Origin: Myroides sp. WP-1
Lineage (GTDB): Bacteria; Bacteroidota; Bacteroidia; Flavobacteriales; Flavobacteriaceae
Assembly: GCF_014145635.1 (NCBI RefSeq)
Contig: NZ_JACHTC010000001.1
Location: 124,001-188,000 of the forward strand
DNA: 64,000 bases
Direction of reading: 5' to 3'
The translations under genes were made by a program, and so were the position numbers. Shown here piece by piece: positions 24,206 through 33,810 of this stretch. Position 1 is the first letter of the stretch; every line of letters starts with the position of its first letter. Below the pieces are notes generated by a model. That model saw only the letters and a program-made list of their open reading frames with translations, searched no databases and was not told the origin of the DNA.

Positions 24206-26548
24206 ATGCAAAGTTATATTGATCAACTTAATGAAGCGCAAAGAGCGCCTGTACTACAGAAGGATGGCCCAATGATTGTGATTGCTGGAGCGGGTTCAGG
24301 AAAAACAAGGGTATTGACCTTGCGAATTGCCTACCTGATGCATCAAGGCGTTGACGCGTTTAATATTTTATCTCTGACGTTTACCAATAAAGCAGCGCGT
24401 GAGATGAAAAATAGAATCGCACAAATTGTCGGAAGCAGCGAGGCTAGAAACCTTTGGATGGGAACATTCCACTCTGTTTTTGCTCGTATTTTGCGTGCAG
24501 AAGCTGATCATTTGGGATATCCAAGTAACTTCTCTATCTATGATTCACAAGATACTCAGCGATTAATCGGACAGATTATTAAAGAGTTGCAATTAGATAA
24601 AGACGTGTATAAACCCAAAGAAGTAGCCAGTCGTATTTCTTCGTATAAAAATAATCTGGTTACGGTAAAAGCCTATTTTAACGATCCAGAACTACAAGAA
24701 GCAGATGCAATGAGTAAACGTCCTCGTATTGGAGAAATTTACGAGCATTATGTGGAACGTTGTTTCAAAGCAGGAGCAATGGATTTTGATGATTTACTAT
24801 TGAAAACCAATGAGTTACTAACTCGATTTCCAGATGTGTTAGCCAAGTATCAAGATCGTTTTCGCTATATTTTGGTTGATGAGTATCAAGATACGAACAA
24901 CTCTCAGTATTTGATTGTTCGAGCGCTTTCAGATCGCTTTCAGAATATATGTGTAGTAGGGGATGACGCTCAAAGTATCTATGCCTTTCGTGGAGCGAAC
25001 ATCAATAATATATTGAATTTCCAAAAGGATTTCGACAACGTACAATTGTATCGTTTGGAACAAAATTATCGCTCTACTCGAAATATTGTAGAAGCTGCAA
25101 ATACGATTATTGACAAGAATAAAGTCAAATTAGAAAAAGTAGTTTGGACAGATAATGATTTTGGTCCCAAGATTAAGGTACACCGTTCATTAACTGATGG
25201 AGAAGAAGGGCGCTTTGTTGCGTCAACAATTTTTGAAGAAAAAATGCAAAATCAAAAAAACAACAGTGATTTTGCTATCTTATATCGTACCAATGCACAA
25301 TCTCGTGCGATGGAAGATGCCTTGAGAAAACGCGATATTCCCTACCGAATTTACGGTGGGTTGTCGTTCTATCAACGCAAAGAAATAAAAGATGTATTGA
25401 GCTATTTACGCTTAATTATCAATCCCAAAGATGAAGAAGCCCTGGTTCGTGTTATCAATTATCCTGCAAGGGGAATTGGAGCAACAACATTGGATAAATT
25501 AACGATTGCTGCTAATCACTATAAGCGTTCGATTTTTGAAGTAATGAGTCATATAGATAAAATTGACTTAAAAATTACCGCAGGAACGAAAAACAAATTG
25601 ACTGATTTTGTCAATATGGTGAAAGCTTTTCAGGCGTTGGAAGAAACCAAGGATGCTTATGAAATGGTAGAACACGTCGTTAAGAAAACAGGATTGGTTC
25701 AAGAGTTGAGAAAAGATACCACACCAGAAGGAATCACTCGAATGGAAAATATAGAGGAATTACTTAATGGTATCAAAGACTTTATTGAAGGTCAACGCGA
25801 AATAGATGGTGCTCGAGGTGCATTGTCAGAATTTTTAGAAGATGTAGCTCTAGCAACAGATTTAGATAAAGATACAGGTGATGACGATCGCGTGGCTTTA
25901 ATGACTATTCACTTGGCGAAGGGATTAGAATTTCCTACCGTTTTCTGTGTGGGAATGGAAGAAGACCTATTTCCAAGTGCGATGAGTAGTAGTACGCGAA
26001 CAGAGTTAGAAGAAGAACGACGATTATTTTATGTAGCGTTAACCCGTGCAGAGCATCAAGCTTATTTAACTTATGCGCAATCGAGATACCGCTGGGGGAA
26101 ACTCATAGACTGTGATCCTTCGCGTTTTATTCAAGAAATCGATGCAGAGTACTTAGAGTTTTTAACACCCGTAGAAACAAATTATCGCTATACGCCAAAG
26201 ATTGATGCAGATATTTTTGGCGATGTAGATAAAAGTAAGTTGAGATTGGCAAAACCTGTAAATGGTACTCCACCTGCTTACTTGAAAAATAATGAAGAAC
26301 CCGTTTTAGATCGAAATATTCGAAAATTAAAACCAGTAAATTCCGCTACTGCATCTACTTCTAGTGGAGCAGAAAATTCTAATGGCGGTTTAGTAATTGG
26401 TCAACGCGTGATGCATGAACGATTTGGTCAAGGGGTGATTTTAAATTTAGAAGGTGTAGGAGCAGATCGCAAAGCGGAGATCAATTTCGATGTAGGGGGA
26501 ATTAAAAAATTATTATTGCGATTTGCGAAGCTTCAAGTTTTAGCGTAA
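24206..26548 (+). CDS. pcrA: UvrD/PcrA-type DNA helicase
   Basis: A 780-residue superfamily 1A helicase with 3'-5' unwinding activity, used in repair and in clearing replication conflicts. All motifs are visible: Walker A AGAGSGKT (about residues 28-35), motif Ia LTFTNKAAREM, motif II VDEYQDTN, motif III DAQSIYAFRGA, motif IV QNYRST, motif V MTIHLAKGLEF, motif VI VALTRAEH. The C-terminus carries the Tudor-like PcrA module (GQRVMHERFGQGVI...). The gene is intact and has its own promoter, divergent from the DUF4197 operon. The start is the only sensible ATG after the promoter. Confidence 0.95.
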   Translation: MQSYIDQLNEAQRAPVLQKDGPMIVIAGAGSGKTRVLTLRIAYLMHQGVDAFNILSLTFTNKAAREMKNRIAQIVGSSEARNLWMGTFHSVFARILRAEADHLGYPSNFSIYDSQDTQRLIGQIIKELQLDKDVYKPKEVASRISSYKNNLVTVKAYFNDPELQEADAMSKRPRIGEIYEHYVERCFKAGAMDFDDLLLKTNELLTRFPDVLAKYQDRFRYILVDEYQDTNNSQYLIVRALSDRFQNICVVGDDAQSIYAFRGANINNILNFQKDFDNVQLYRLEQNYRSTRNIVEAANTIIDKNKVKLEKVVWTDNDFGPKIKVHRSLTDGEEGRFVASTIFEEKMQNQKNNSDFAILYRTNAQSRAMEDALRKRDIPYRIYGGLSFYQRKEIKDVLSYLRLIINPKDEEALVRVINYPARGIGATTLDKLTIAANHYKRSIFEVMSHIDKIDLKITAGTKNKLTDFVNMVKAFQALEETKDAYEMVEHVVKKTGLVQELRKDTTPEGITRMENIEELLNGIKDFIEGQREIDGARGALSEFLEDVALATDLDKDTGDDDRVALMTIHLAKGLEFPTVFCVGMEEDLFPSAMSSSTRTELEEERRLFYVALTRAEHQAYLTYAQSRYRWGKLIDCDPSRFIQEIDAEYLEFLTPVETNYRYTPKIDADIFGDVDKSKLRLAKPVNGTPPAYLKNNEEPVLDRNIRKLKPVNSATASTSSGAENSNGGLVIGQRVMHERFGQGVILNLEGVGADRKAEINFDVGGIKKLLLRFAKLQVLA

Positions 26549-26576
26549 ATTGTGTAAAACAATAAAAATCAAAGAT

Positions 26577-27197
26577 ATGGCGCAATTTGTCAAAATATAT
26601 CCAGAGAATCCGAATGAAAAGGAGATTAATAAGGTGGTGGAAGTACTTCGCGATGGGGGATTGATTATCTATCCTACGGATACCGTATACGGATTGGGGT
26701 GTGATATTACCAATACCAAGGCATTAGAACGCATTGCCCGCATCAAAGGCATTAAACTAGAGAAGGCTAACTTCTCGTTTGTGTGCCATGATTTGAGCAA
26801 TATTTCAGACTATATCAAACAAATTGATACCGCTACCTTTAAAATACTAAAAAAAGCGCTGCCCGGACCTTATACCTTTATTCTGCCAGGGAGTACCAAC
26901 TTGCCTAAAGAATTTAGAAAGAAAAAAACCGTGGGAATTCGCGTGCCAGATAACAACATCGCCAGAGAAATTGTCCGTAGATTGGGAAATCCTATTGTTT
27001 CAACTTCCATCTATGATGAAGATGAAATTTTAGAGTATACCACAGATCCCGAATTGATCTTAGAGAAGTGGAATAATACAGTAGATTTAATTATCGATGG
27101 GGGATACGGTGATAATCAGGCTTCTACCGTAATCGATTTATCTGGATTTGAACCGGAAATCATAAGAGAAGGTAAAGGATCTATTGATATTTTCTAA
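26577..27197 (+). CDS. Sua5/YciO/YrdC-family protein
   Basis: A 206-residue YrdC-fold protein; the ATG at 26577 is preferred over one at 26550 that lies just past the pcrA stop. GGLIIYPTDTVYGLGCD is the classical nucleotide/threonine-binding segment, followed by KALPGPYTFIL and VGIRVPDN. The family includes TsaC/Sua5, which makes threonylcarbamoyl-AMP for tRNA t6A. The sequence, with ASTVIDLSG and no C-terminal Sua5 domain, looks closer to the YciO branch, whose role is less certain. It is 28 bases after pcrA and probably co-transcribed. Confidence 0.85.
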   Translation: MAQFVKIYPENPNEKEINKVVEVLRDGGLIIYPTDTVYGLGCDITNTKALERIARIKGIKLEKANFSFVCHDLSNISDYIKQIDTATFKILKKALPGPYTFILPGSTNLPKEFRKKKTVGIRVPDNNIAREIVRRLGNPIVSTSIYDEDEILEYTTDPELILEKWNNTVDLIIDGGYGDNQASTVIDLSGFEPEIIREGKGSIDIF

Positions 27198-27301
27198 ATC
27201 TAACGAATACAAATCAAATATTTTTTAAAATTAATAAAGTTAAATCTAAGAATAAATAGGACTTATCTAGAATTAAATTAGGGAATTTAAAACCTAATTA
27301 T

Positions 27302-27309
27302 TATTTTTG
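27302..27309 (+). promoter_or_regulatory. -7 box of sucC
   Basis: TATTTTTG, a TAnnTTTG match 36 bases before the sucC ATG. Confidence 0.5.
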
Positions 27310-27345
27310 TGTCTGTTTATTTTTAAAAGCTAAACGTATTACACT

Positions 27346-28539
27346 ATGAATTTACATGAATTTCAAGGTAAAGAAATATTAGCTAGCTACGGGGTAAGAG
27401 TACAACGTGGGTTAGTAGCTAACAACGCAGATGAAGCTGTTGAAAAAGCAAAACAACTTACAGAAGAAACTGGTACAAGTTGGTATGTAGTAAAAGCTCA
27501 AATCCATGCAGGAGGAAGAGGTAAAGGAGGAGGAGTAAAGTTAGCTAAGAACTTAGATGAAGTAAAAGAGCTAGCTGGAAAAATCATCGGAATGGACCTA
27601 ATTACTCCACAAACTCCACCAGAGGGGAAAAAAGTAAATAGAGTTTTAATCGCAGAAGATGTTTACTATCCAGGTGAAAGCGAAGTTAGCGAGTTCTACA
27701 TGTCTGTATTATTAGACCGTGCTAAAGGTAGAAATATGATTATGTATTCTACTGAAGGAGGAATGGACATTGAAGAAGTTGCTGAAAAAACGCCACACTT
27801 AATCTTCAAAGAAGAAATCGATCCAGCTGTTGGATTACAAGGTTTCCAAGCAAGAAGAATAGCATTTAACTTAGGTTTATCAGGAAATGCATTCAAAGAA
27901 ATGGTTAAATTCGTTGATGCTTTATACAACGCTTACATCGGAAGTGATTCTTCTATGTTTGAAATTAACCCAGTATTAAAAACATCTGACGATAAAATTT
28001 TAGCAGTTGATGCTAAAGTTACAATCGATGACAACGCATTATACAGACAAAAAGTATACGCTGAGTACAGAGATATCACAGAAGAGCGTCCAATCGAAGT
28101 TGAAGCTAAAGAAGCAGGATTAAACTATGTAGATTTAGATGGAACTGTTGGATGTATGGTTAACGGTGCTGGTTTAGCAATGGCTACGATGGACTTAATT
28201 AAATACGCAGGTTTTGAACCAGCAAACTTCTTAGACGTAGGAGGAACAGCTGATGCTAAACGTGTTGAAGTAGCTTTCCGTATTATCTTAAAAGATCCAA
28301 ACGTAAAAGCTATTTTAATTAACATCTTCGGAGGAATCGTTCGTTGTGACCGTGTTGCTCAAGGAGTTGTTGATGCATACAAAAACATGGGTGACGATAT
28401 TAAAGTGCCTATTATTGTACGTCTTCAAGGAACAAACGCTGAATTGGCAAAAGAATTGATTGATCAATCAGGTATGCCAATCTTATCAGCTGTAGCTTTC
28501 CAAGAAGCAGCAGATCAAGTAAAAGTAGCTTTATCATAA
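27346..28539 (+). CDS. sucC: Succinyl-CoA synthetase beta subunit (ADP-forming)
   Basis: A 397-residue enzyme subunit of the TCA cycle, converting succinyl-CoA plus ADP and phosphate to succinate, CoA and ATP together with SucD. The ATP-grasp part begins MNLHEFQGKEILASYGV, with IHAGGRGKGGGV near residue 55 and FEINPV near residue 205. The C-terminal CoA-ligase part has NIFGGIVRCD and QGTNAELAKEL. sucD is not adjacent, which is common in Bacteroidota. Codon choice (many TTA, GCT, AAA) fits a highly expressed gene. A terminator hairpin follows. Confidence 0.97.
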   Translation: MNLHEFQGKEILASYGVRVQRGLVANNADEAVEKAKQLTEETGTSWYVVKAQIHAGGRGKGGGVKLAKNLDEVKELAGKIIGMDLITPQTPPEGKKVNRVLIAEDVYYPGESEVSEFYMSVLLDRAKGRNMIMYSTEGGMDIEEVAEKTPHLIFKEEIDPAVGLQGFQARRIAFNLGLSGNAFKEMVKFVDALYNAYIGSDSSMFEINPVLKTSDDKILAVDAKVTIDDNALYRQKVYAEYRDITEERPIEVEAKEAGLNYVDLDGTVGCMVNGAGLAMATMDLIKYAGFEPANFLDVGGTADAKRVEVAFRIILKDPNVKAILINIFGGIVRCDRVAQGVVDAYKNMGDDIKVPIIVRLQGTNAELAKELIDQSGMPILSAVAFQEAADQVKVALS

Positions 28540-28631
28540 ATGGTTAAGAGTGATGAGAAAAGAGTGAATTTCGCAATGTAAGAAATTTACACTTATTTCT
28601 AAAAGAATCTTACACCATCACAACAAGATAT

Positions 28632-28665
28632 AAAAAGCAGTAAACGAAAGTTTACTGCTTTTTTT
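28632..28665 (+). terminator. sucC terminator
   Basis: A 12-bp stem (AAAAGCAGTAAA with TTTACTGCTTTT, loop CGAAAG) followed by T residues. Confidence 0.8.
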
Positions 28666-28671
28666 GTGAAC

Positions 28672-28790
28672 AGTTAACAGTGAACGGTTGACAGCCAACA
28701 ACCAACAAAAAAAGAACCAACCCTTTAAAGGATTGGTTCTTGTTAATTTAGAAGATTTTCTGTTAACTGTCAACAGTTAACCGTCAACCA
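28672..28790. repeat. GTTAAC/GTTGAC-type interspersed repeat pair
   Basis: CAGTTAACAGTGAACGGTTGAC at the left and GTTAACTGT..ACAGTTAAC with CCGTCAACC at the right bracket the clpB terminator. The right copy is a 9-bp perfect palindrome (28762-28770 with 28773-28781). A related copy lies at 35585-35603. Confidence 0.5.
28707..28742 (-). terminator. clpB terminator
   Basis: A stem of AAGAACCAA with TTGGTTCTT plus an inner CC/GG, one mismatch, followed on the minus strand by a run of seven T. It lies 50 bases beyond the clpB stop. Confidence 0.7.
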
Positions 28791-28792
28791 AT

Positions 28793-31378
28793 TTATTTAT
28801 TTCTAAAAACTAATTCGTCATTGAAAGAGTCAAGTAAAATCATGCTCTCTGCTTTGACGTTTCCTGCTAAAATTTCCTTCGACAGCTTATTTAATACTTC
28901 TCGCTGAACAACGCGTTTTACAGGTCTAGCTCCAAATTGTGGATCAAACCCTTTGCGCGCTAGGAAATCTTTCGCTTCTTTTGTTGCTTCCAGATGGATA
29001 TTTTGTTCATTTAACATTTTCATTACCCCTTGTAGCTGAATATCAACAATTTGAAGGATGTTGTCTTGAGTTAGAGGCGTAAACATTACCACTTCATCAA
29101 TACGGTTCAGGAATTCTGGACGTACGGATTGTTTTAAGACATTCAATACCTCTTCTTTTGCTTCTTCAGCAGCTTGCTCCATATTGGTAATTTGTTCAAA
29201 CTTCTCTTGAATAATGTGACTACCCATGTTGGAAGTCATAATAATGATCGTGTTTTTGAAATCCGCTAAACGCCCTTTATTATCCGTTAAACGCCCTTCA
29301 TCTAATACTTGAAGGAGGATATTAAACGTATCCGGATGTGCTTTTTCAATCTCATCTAAGAGCACAACAGAATATGGTTTTCTACGTACAGCTTCAGTTA
29401 ATTGTCCACCCTCATCATATCCAACATATCCTGGAGGTGCTCCAACTAATCTACTTACACTGTGGCGCTCAGAGTATTCGCTCATATCGATACGCGTCAT
29501 GGCATTTTCATCATCAAAGAGATACGTTGCTAATGCTTTGGCTAGTTCTGTCTTACCAACCCCTGTTGTTCCTAAGAACAAGAAAGAACCAATTGGTTTT
29601 TTCGGATCTTGTAATCCAGCTCTGCTTCGACGTACGGCATCGCTAATGGCTTCAATAGCTTCTTCTTGACCAACCACGCGTTTGTGTAGCTCATCTTCCA
29701 AGTGGAGGAGTTTTTCCCTTTCACTTTGCAACATTTTTGTTACAGGTACACCTGTCCATTTCGCAACAACCTCTGCAATATCATCACTAGTTACCTCCTC
29801 TTTAATAAGAGAATGCCCTTTTTGATTTTCTTCCAGTTGCGCTTGTGCACGTTCTAATTCTTCTTGTGCCTGTTTAATCTTGCCATAGCGCAATTCTGCA
29901 ACCTTACCATAATCTCCTTCACGTTCTGCTTTTTCAGCCTCTAGTTTGAACGTTTCTATTTCTTGTTTGCAGGTTTGCACGCGATCAACAACCTCTTTTT
30001 CTGATTGCCACTTCGCAAAAATTTCGTTGCGTTCTTCTTTTAAATTGGCAACTTCCAAACCGAGGAGTTTTAATTTATCCTCGTCATTTTCTCTTTTAAT
30101 TGCTTCAATCTCAATCTCCAATTGCATAATTTTTCGATCTAGTACATCGAGTTCCTCTGGTTTGGAGTTGATTTCCATACGTAATTTTGCAGCCGCTTCA
30201 TCCATTAAATCAATGGCTTTATCTGGTAAAAAACGATTGGTTATATAGCGTTCAGATAAGTTAACTGCTGCGATAATAGCTTCGTCTTTGATTCGAACTT
30301 TGTGGTGTGCTTCATATTTTTCTTTGATTCCACGCAAAATAGAAATCGCACTCTCCGTATCAGGCTCATCGACAATTACCTTTTGAAAACGGCGTTCTAG
30401 GGCTTTGTCTTTTTCAAAGTACTTTTGATACTCATCCAAAGTAGTAGCACCAATAGAGCGTAGTTCACCACGTGCTAATGCCGGTTTTAAAATGTTTGCC
30501 GCATCCATTGCACCATCACCACCTCCAGCACCAACTAGAGTGTGAATTTCGTCAATAAACAAAATAATTTGCCCCTCAGAAGAAGTTACTTCTTTGACAA
30601 CCGATTTCAGTCTTTCTTCAAATTCACCCTTGTATTTTGCACCAGCAATCAAAGCTCCCATATCAAGTGAGAAGATTTGTTTGTCTTTCAAATTTTCGGG
30701 AACATCTTGCTGAATAATACGATGCGCAAGTCCTTCTGCAATAGCTGTTTTACCAACTCCAGGCTCACCAATTAGCATCGGGTTATTCTTGGTTCGACGA
30801 CTTAGAATTTGCAAGACACGTCTAATTTCTTCATCACGTCCAATAACAGGATCTAATTTCCCTTCATAAGCCAATTTTGTTAGGTTATTGGCGTATTTAT
30901 TCAGTGAATTATAGGTCTCTTCTGCAGAAGCAGAGGTTACACGTGCACCATTGCGAATTTCTTGAATCGCTGCTTCCAATTGTTTTTCAGTAGCTCCTTG
31001 GTCTTTCAACATTTGAGCAACCGTGCTTTTCGATTTGAAAATCGCTAATAACAAATGCTCGATGGAGACATATTCATCTTTCATCTTCGTAGCGATAGCT
31101 TGAGCCTCTGTAAGTGCAGTGGCTGCTTCTCTAGACAAGCCAATCTGACCGCCTTCTACTTTTGAAAAACGACTAATCGTTGCATCTAAAGCAGATTCAA
31201 AAGCAGATACATTGATGTTTAATTTCTTTAAAATAAATGGAGTAACGTTTTCATCCACCTCTAAAATAGCTTTAAAAAGGTGTTCGTTCTCAATTTGTTG
31301 CTGCCCTAATCCTTGTACAAGTACTTGTGCACGCTGTAGAGCTTCCTGTGATTTTATTGTAAAATTATTCAAATTCAT
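28793..31378 (-). CDS. clpB: ATP-dependent disaggregase ClpB
   Basis: An 861-residue Hsp100 chaperone that pulls apart protein aggregates together with the DnaK system. The N-domain (residues 1-150) has the repeated Clp_N pattern ([12 protein letters not shown]). The first ATPase has GEPGVGKTA and [15 protein letters not shown] long coiled-coil middle domain spans about residues 400-530 ([23 protein letters not shown] heptads), which identifies ClpB rather than ClpA/C. The second ATPase has [13 protein letters not shown] and [11 protein letters not shown]. The frame is intact. The upstream region is shared with the divergent ytxJ gene. Confidence 0.96.
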   Translation of the reverse strand: MNLNNFTIKSQEALQRAQVLVQGLGQQQIENEHLFKAILEVDENVTPFILKKLNINVSAFESALDATISRFSKVEGGQIGLSREAATALTEAQAIATKMKDEYVSIEHLLLAIFKSKSTVAQMLKDQGATEKQLEAAIQEIRNGARVTSASAEETYNSLNKYANNLTKLAYEGKLDPVIGRDEEIRRVLQILSRRTKNNPMLIGEPGVGKTAIAEGLAHRIIQQDVPENLKDKQIFSLDMGALIAGAKYKGEFEERLKSVVKEVTSSEGQIILFIDEIHTLVGAGGGDGAMDAANILKPALARGELRSIGATTLDEYQKYFEKDKALERRFQKVIVDEPDTESAISILRGIKEKYEAHHKVRIKDEAIIAAVNLSERYITNRFLPDKAIDLMDEAAAKLRMEINSKPEELDVLDRKIMQLEIEIEAIKRENDEDKLKLLGLEVANLKEERNEIFAKWQSEKEVVDRVQTCKQEIETFKLEAEKAEREGDYGKVAELRYGKIKQAQEELERAQAQLEENQKGHSLIKEEVTSDDIAEVVAKWTGVPVTKMLQSEREKLLHLEDELHKRVVGQEEAIEAISDAVRRSRAGLQDPKKPIGSFLFLGTTGVGKTELAKALATYLFDDENAMTRIDMSEYSERHSVSRLVGAPPGYVGYDEGGQLTEAVRRKPYSVVLLDEIEKAHPDTFNILLQVLDEGRLTDNKGRLADFKNTIIIMTSNMGSHIIQEKFEQITNMEQAAEEAKEEVLNVLKQSVRPEFLNRIDEVVMFTPLTQDNILQIVDIQLQGVMKMLNEQNIHLEATKEAKDFLARKGFDPQFGARPVKRVVQREVLNKLSKEILAGNVKAESMILLDSFNDELVFRNK

Positions 31379-31463
31379 TTTTCCTTTTTTTTTGTGTTGT
31401 ACTATTCTTTTTACAAGATGCGTTCCAATTCTAAATTTACGACTTTCTGTCCAAAAAAATTAC

Positions 31464-31471
31464 TATATTTG
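31464..31471 (+). promoter_or_regulatory. -7 box upstream of ytxJ
   Basis: TATATTTG, exact TAnnTTTG, 66 bases before the ytxJ ATG and divergent from clpB. Confidence 0.6.
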
Positions 31472-31537
31472 TATATAATCGTGACAAAAAGTCATAGAAT
31501 TAATAGAGACCATACTATTTAACTGAAAAAATGTCTT

Positions 31538-31876
31538 ATGAACTGGATTGAACTTACAGAAACATCTACTTTATCGGAACTAATAGCCAACGCATCAAGT
31601 AAACCCTATGTTATTTTTAAGAGTAGCCCAACGTGTTACATCAGTAAAATGGCATTGAGAAATTTTGAAGCTTCTTTTACAAATCCAACGCAAGTAGATT
31701 GCTATAAGGTTGATGTAAAAAAAGACCGCTTAGTGTCTCTTGATATTGCCGACCGATTTCAAGTACAACACGAATCTCCACAGTTGTTGATCATAGCTGG
31801 TGGTAAGGTGGTCTATCATACGTCTCATGAGGGAATTGATGCCGCAGCAACAGAAAAATTACTCTTGCGTTTATAA
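31538..31876 (+). CDS. ytxJ: Bacillithiol-system redox protein YtxJ
   Basis: A 112-residue thioredoxin-fold protein of the YtxJ (monothiol bacilliredoxin) family. The single active-site Cys is in SSPTCYISKMAL at about residue 33; the cis-Pro loop is HESPQLLII and the last helix follows. Such proteins are thought to remove bacillithiol from modified protein thiols. This implies bacillithiol is the low-molecular-weight thiol of this organism, consistent with many flavobacteria. It is divergent from clpB and has its own promoter and terminator. Confidence 0.85.
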   Translation: MNWIELTETSTLSELIANASSKPYVIFKSSPTCYISKMALRNFEASFTNPTQVDCYKVDVKKDRLVSLDIADRFQVQHESPQLLIIAGGKVVYHTSHEGIDAAATEKLLLRL

Positions 31877-31893
31877 CCTAAGGAAGGAAAATA

Positions 31894-31925
31894 AAAAAAG
31901 TCTATAACACAGTTATAGACTTTTT
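31894..31925. terminator. ytxJ terminator
   Basis: A 14-bp stem (31895-31908 with 31912-31925, core GTCTATAAC) with A and T runs at its ends. Confidence 0.8.
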
Positions 31926-32087
31926 ACTTTTTCATGTACTGCTTAGTCGTAAGGAAACAACATAAATTACCTAAGCATATGGGGACTTGTTGTATTTGTT
32001 TACGGTCGTAAAGTACTCGTATCTCCTGTGATTACACAAGTTTTTTTGGGTGAGTACGTTCAATTTTTGAGGGAATCACAAAGCTAA

Positions 32088-33167
32088 TTATAGCCCAATT
32101 GATTGTTCTATTGTTGTTGTTGGATACAAGCGTTTGCAATAAGCAATAAAATAATCGACGATTGTTTTTTCTTTTTGTTTGTTGTAATAGGTAATAATGT
32201 AGCGAAGATAAGCTTCACTAGGTTGGAAGTCAAAGTTTAGATTTTGACTTAAACGTGCAAAAGATTCTTCGACCAATTTCGGATTATTTTTAATGGCTTT
32301 AAAGTTAAGAGGATAATCTTCAAAGATATAGCGCAACCCATCGAGATTGCCTTTTAAGGGAATACTACCGTGATTTTCACCTGTATATTGTTTGTATTGA
32401 TAAAGTAGTCCTTGAGGCGCTTGCTGTTGGATTAGTGTGTTAAACGCTTGAATAGCACTATAGTGTTCTTCTAAGTGTCCTTTATTTTCACTGTCACCTA
32501 CTTGCGTTAAAAAAACTTTTCGATGTTGGAAATCCTTTGTTTTTTGCTCTTCGTATGCTTTTAGAATATAGCGATCATCCCACCAAATACTAGGATCGTG
32601 TACAATGTAGGCTTGAAACATACTCGTATAATTCAACAGATTGTTTAGCGCTGTAATTCCACCAAAGGAATGTCCGATTAGAATCGCGTAATCACTCGCT
32701 CTAAATTGTTGGTGAACAAAAGGTTTTAATTCAGTAGCCATAAATTGAAAGAACAAGTCATTTCCACCAGCTTCGCCTTGTATTTTAGCCTTTTGTTCTA
32801 CAGTCATTACTTCTTCCTTGCGAGATGTTGGTGTTAAGTCTCTTGTTCGGTTTGTATTGACAACACCTACAACAATCATTTCAGGAATGGCGGGATATGG
32901 ATATTTTGCCAATTTTTCCATGTACGCTGTTAAGTAGTTGAAATTGCTTTCGCTATCTAATAGATATACAACAGGATAGGATTGAGGTGTTGCTGTACTA
33001 TCAGTGTAGCTTGGAGGTAAGTAAACCTGAATTTTTCTGTTTTCGCTAAGTACTTTAGACGTGATTTCATATTCATGTCCAATAACAATAGGCGTTTGAG
33101 CTAATACAACGCTTGTCGCAAAACAACCGAACGCTAGTGCTACAAGACGCAGAATGGATAGATTCAT
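32088..33167 (-). CDS. Exported esterase of the alpha/beta hydrolase (EsteraseD/Fes) type
   Basis: A 359-residue protein with a signal peptide (cleavage near VVLAQ). RKIQVYLPPSY and YPVVYLLDSE open the Esterase D/ferri-siderophore-esterase-like fold; the nucleophile is in IGHSFGG (about residue 165) and the His probably in TGENHGSIP. The C-terminal 80 residues are a helical tail. Substrates of this family include siderophore esters, acyl-glycans and S-formylglutathione; none can be chosen here. A TATCTTTG promoter box lies at 33205-33198. Confidence 0.75.
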   Translation of the reverse strand: MNLSILRLVALAFGCFATSVVLAQTPIVIGHEYEITSKVLSENRKIQVYLPPSYTDSTATPQSYPVVYLLDSESNFNYLTAYMEKLAKYPYPAIPEMIVVGVVNTNRTRDLTPTSRKEEVMTVEQKAKIQGEAGGNDLFFQFMATELKPFVHQQFRASDYAILIGHSFGGITALNNLLNYTSMFQAYIVHDPSIWWDDRYILKAYEEQKTKDFQHRKVFLTQVGDSENKGHLEEHYSAIQAFNTLIQQQAPQGLLYQYKQYTGENHGSIPLKGNLDGLRYIFEDYPLNFKAIKNNPKLVEESFARLSQNLNFDFQPSEAYLRYIITYYNKQKEKTIVDYFIAYCKRLYPTTTIEQSIGL

Positions 33168-33197
33168 TTATTTATACTTTGTGTTTAATTACAAGCA

Positions 33198-33205
33198 CAA
33201 AGATA
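33198..33205 (-). promoter_or_regulatory. -7 box of the esterase gene
   Basis: TATCTTTG on the minus strand, 31 bases before the ATG at 33167. Confidence 0.55.
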
Positions 33206-33239
33206 ATTGTTTATATTTGTTCTAAATAAAAAGAAAACA

Positions 33240-33704
33240 TTATTTTAGTTTATAACGCATGGTTGTGTGAACCACTTCAAAGGCTTGTTCAAGATACAAT
33301 TGCATTGCTTTCGAATTTTGTTTGAGCACAAGTAGTTCAATGTAGTCCACTTGTTTTTGGGTAGCCCAGTTTTTTACGGCTTCAATCAATTGTTTGCCAA
33401 TACCTTGATTGCGGTATTCTTCCTCAACATAGAGATCAGCAAAATTGAGATAGCGGTGAGAGACAAAACATTCATAAGGAAGCGTGTGTTCAATAAAAAG
33501 AGCAGTCATACCAATGAGGGTATTTTGATTCACTGCTACGAGAAAATCACAATCTTCAGATTCGATGCTTTCTCTTAAAAATGAAATTGCAGGTAGATCG
33601 GCCTTAAATGAATAAGGTTGTTGACGTTTTAAATCAGCAAATTGTTTTTGATACAACACCTGTAGTTGAGGAATATCAGAAAGGAGAGCAGGACGAATAT
33701 GCAT
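33240..33704 (-). CDS. GNAT-family N-acetyltransferase
   Basis: A 154-residue single-domain acetyltransferase read from ATG 33704, where the canonical opening MHIRPALLSDIPQLQVLY begins; a longer frame would add a 21-residue hydrophobic leader that is not family-like. Motif A reads LYVEEEYRNQGIGKQLI, then WATQKQVDYIELLVLKQNSKAMQLYLEQAFE. Substrate unknown. It lies upstream of the esterase on the same strand with a 72-base gap that holds the esterase promoter, and is divergent from the ABC transporter gene. Confidence 0.85.
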   Translation of the reverse strand: MHIRPALLSDIPQLQVLYQKQFADLKRQQPYSFKADLPAISFLRESIESEDCDFLVAVNQNTLIGMTALFIEHTLPYECFVSHRYLNFADLYVEEEYRNQGIGKQLIEAVKNWATQKQVDYIELLVLKQNSKAMQLYLEQAFEVVHTTMRYKLK

Positions 33705-33797
33705 TTTTGTTTTTAAAAGTACACCAAAAAAAAGAAGACACAACCATTTTATAGATTTTATTGACACAAATCAATGATTGCAACCTAACTGCTATAG

Positions 33798-33805
33798 TAT
33801 CTTTG
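33798..33805 (+). promoter_or_regulatory. -7 box almost touching the ABC transporter start
   Basis: TATCTTTG ends five bases before the ATG at 33811, so the transcript would be leaderless or nearly so. Confidence 0.5.
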
Positions 33806-33810
33806 CTCAC

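Noticed and set aside
31926..32087. Possible small gene or RNA between ytxJ and the esterase gene
   Set aside because: No frame of useful length, promoter box or stable hairpin beyond the ytxJ terminator was found.
33705..33767. N-terminal hydrophobic extension of the GNAT protein as a signal peptide
   Set aside because: The canonical acetyltransferase start is at 33704, and the upstream frame overlaps the divergent promoter region; GNAT enzymes of this type are cytoplasmic.
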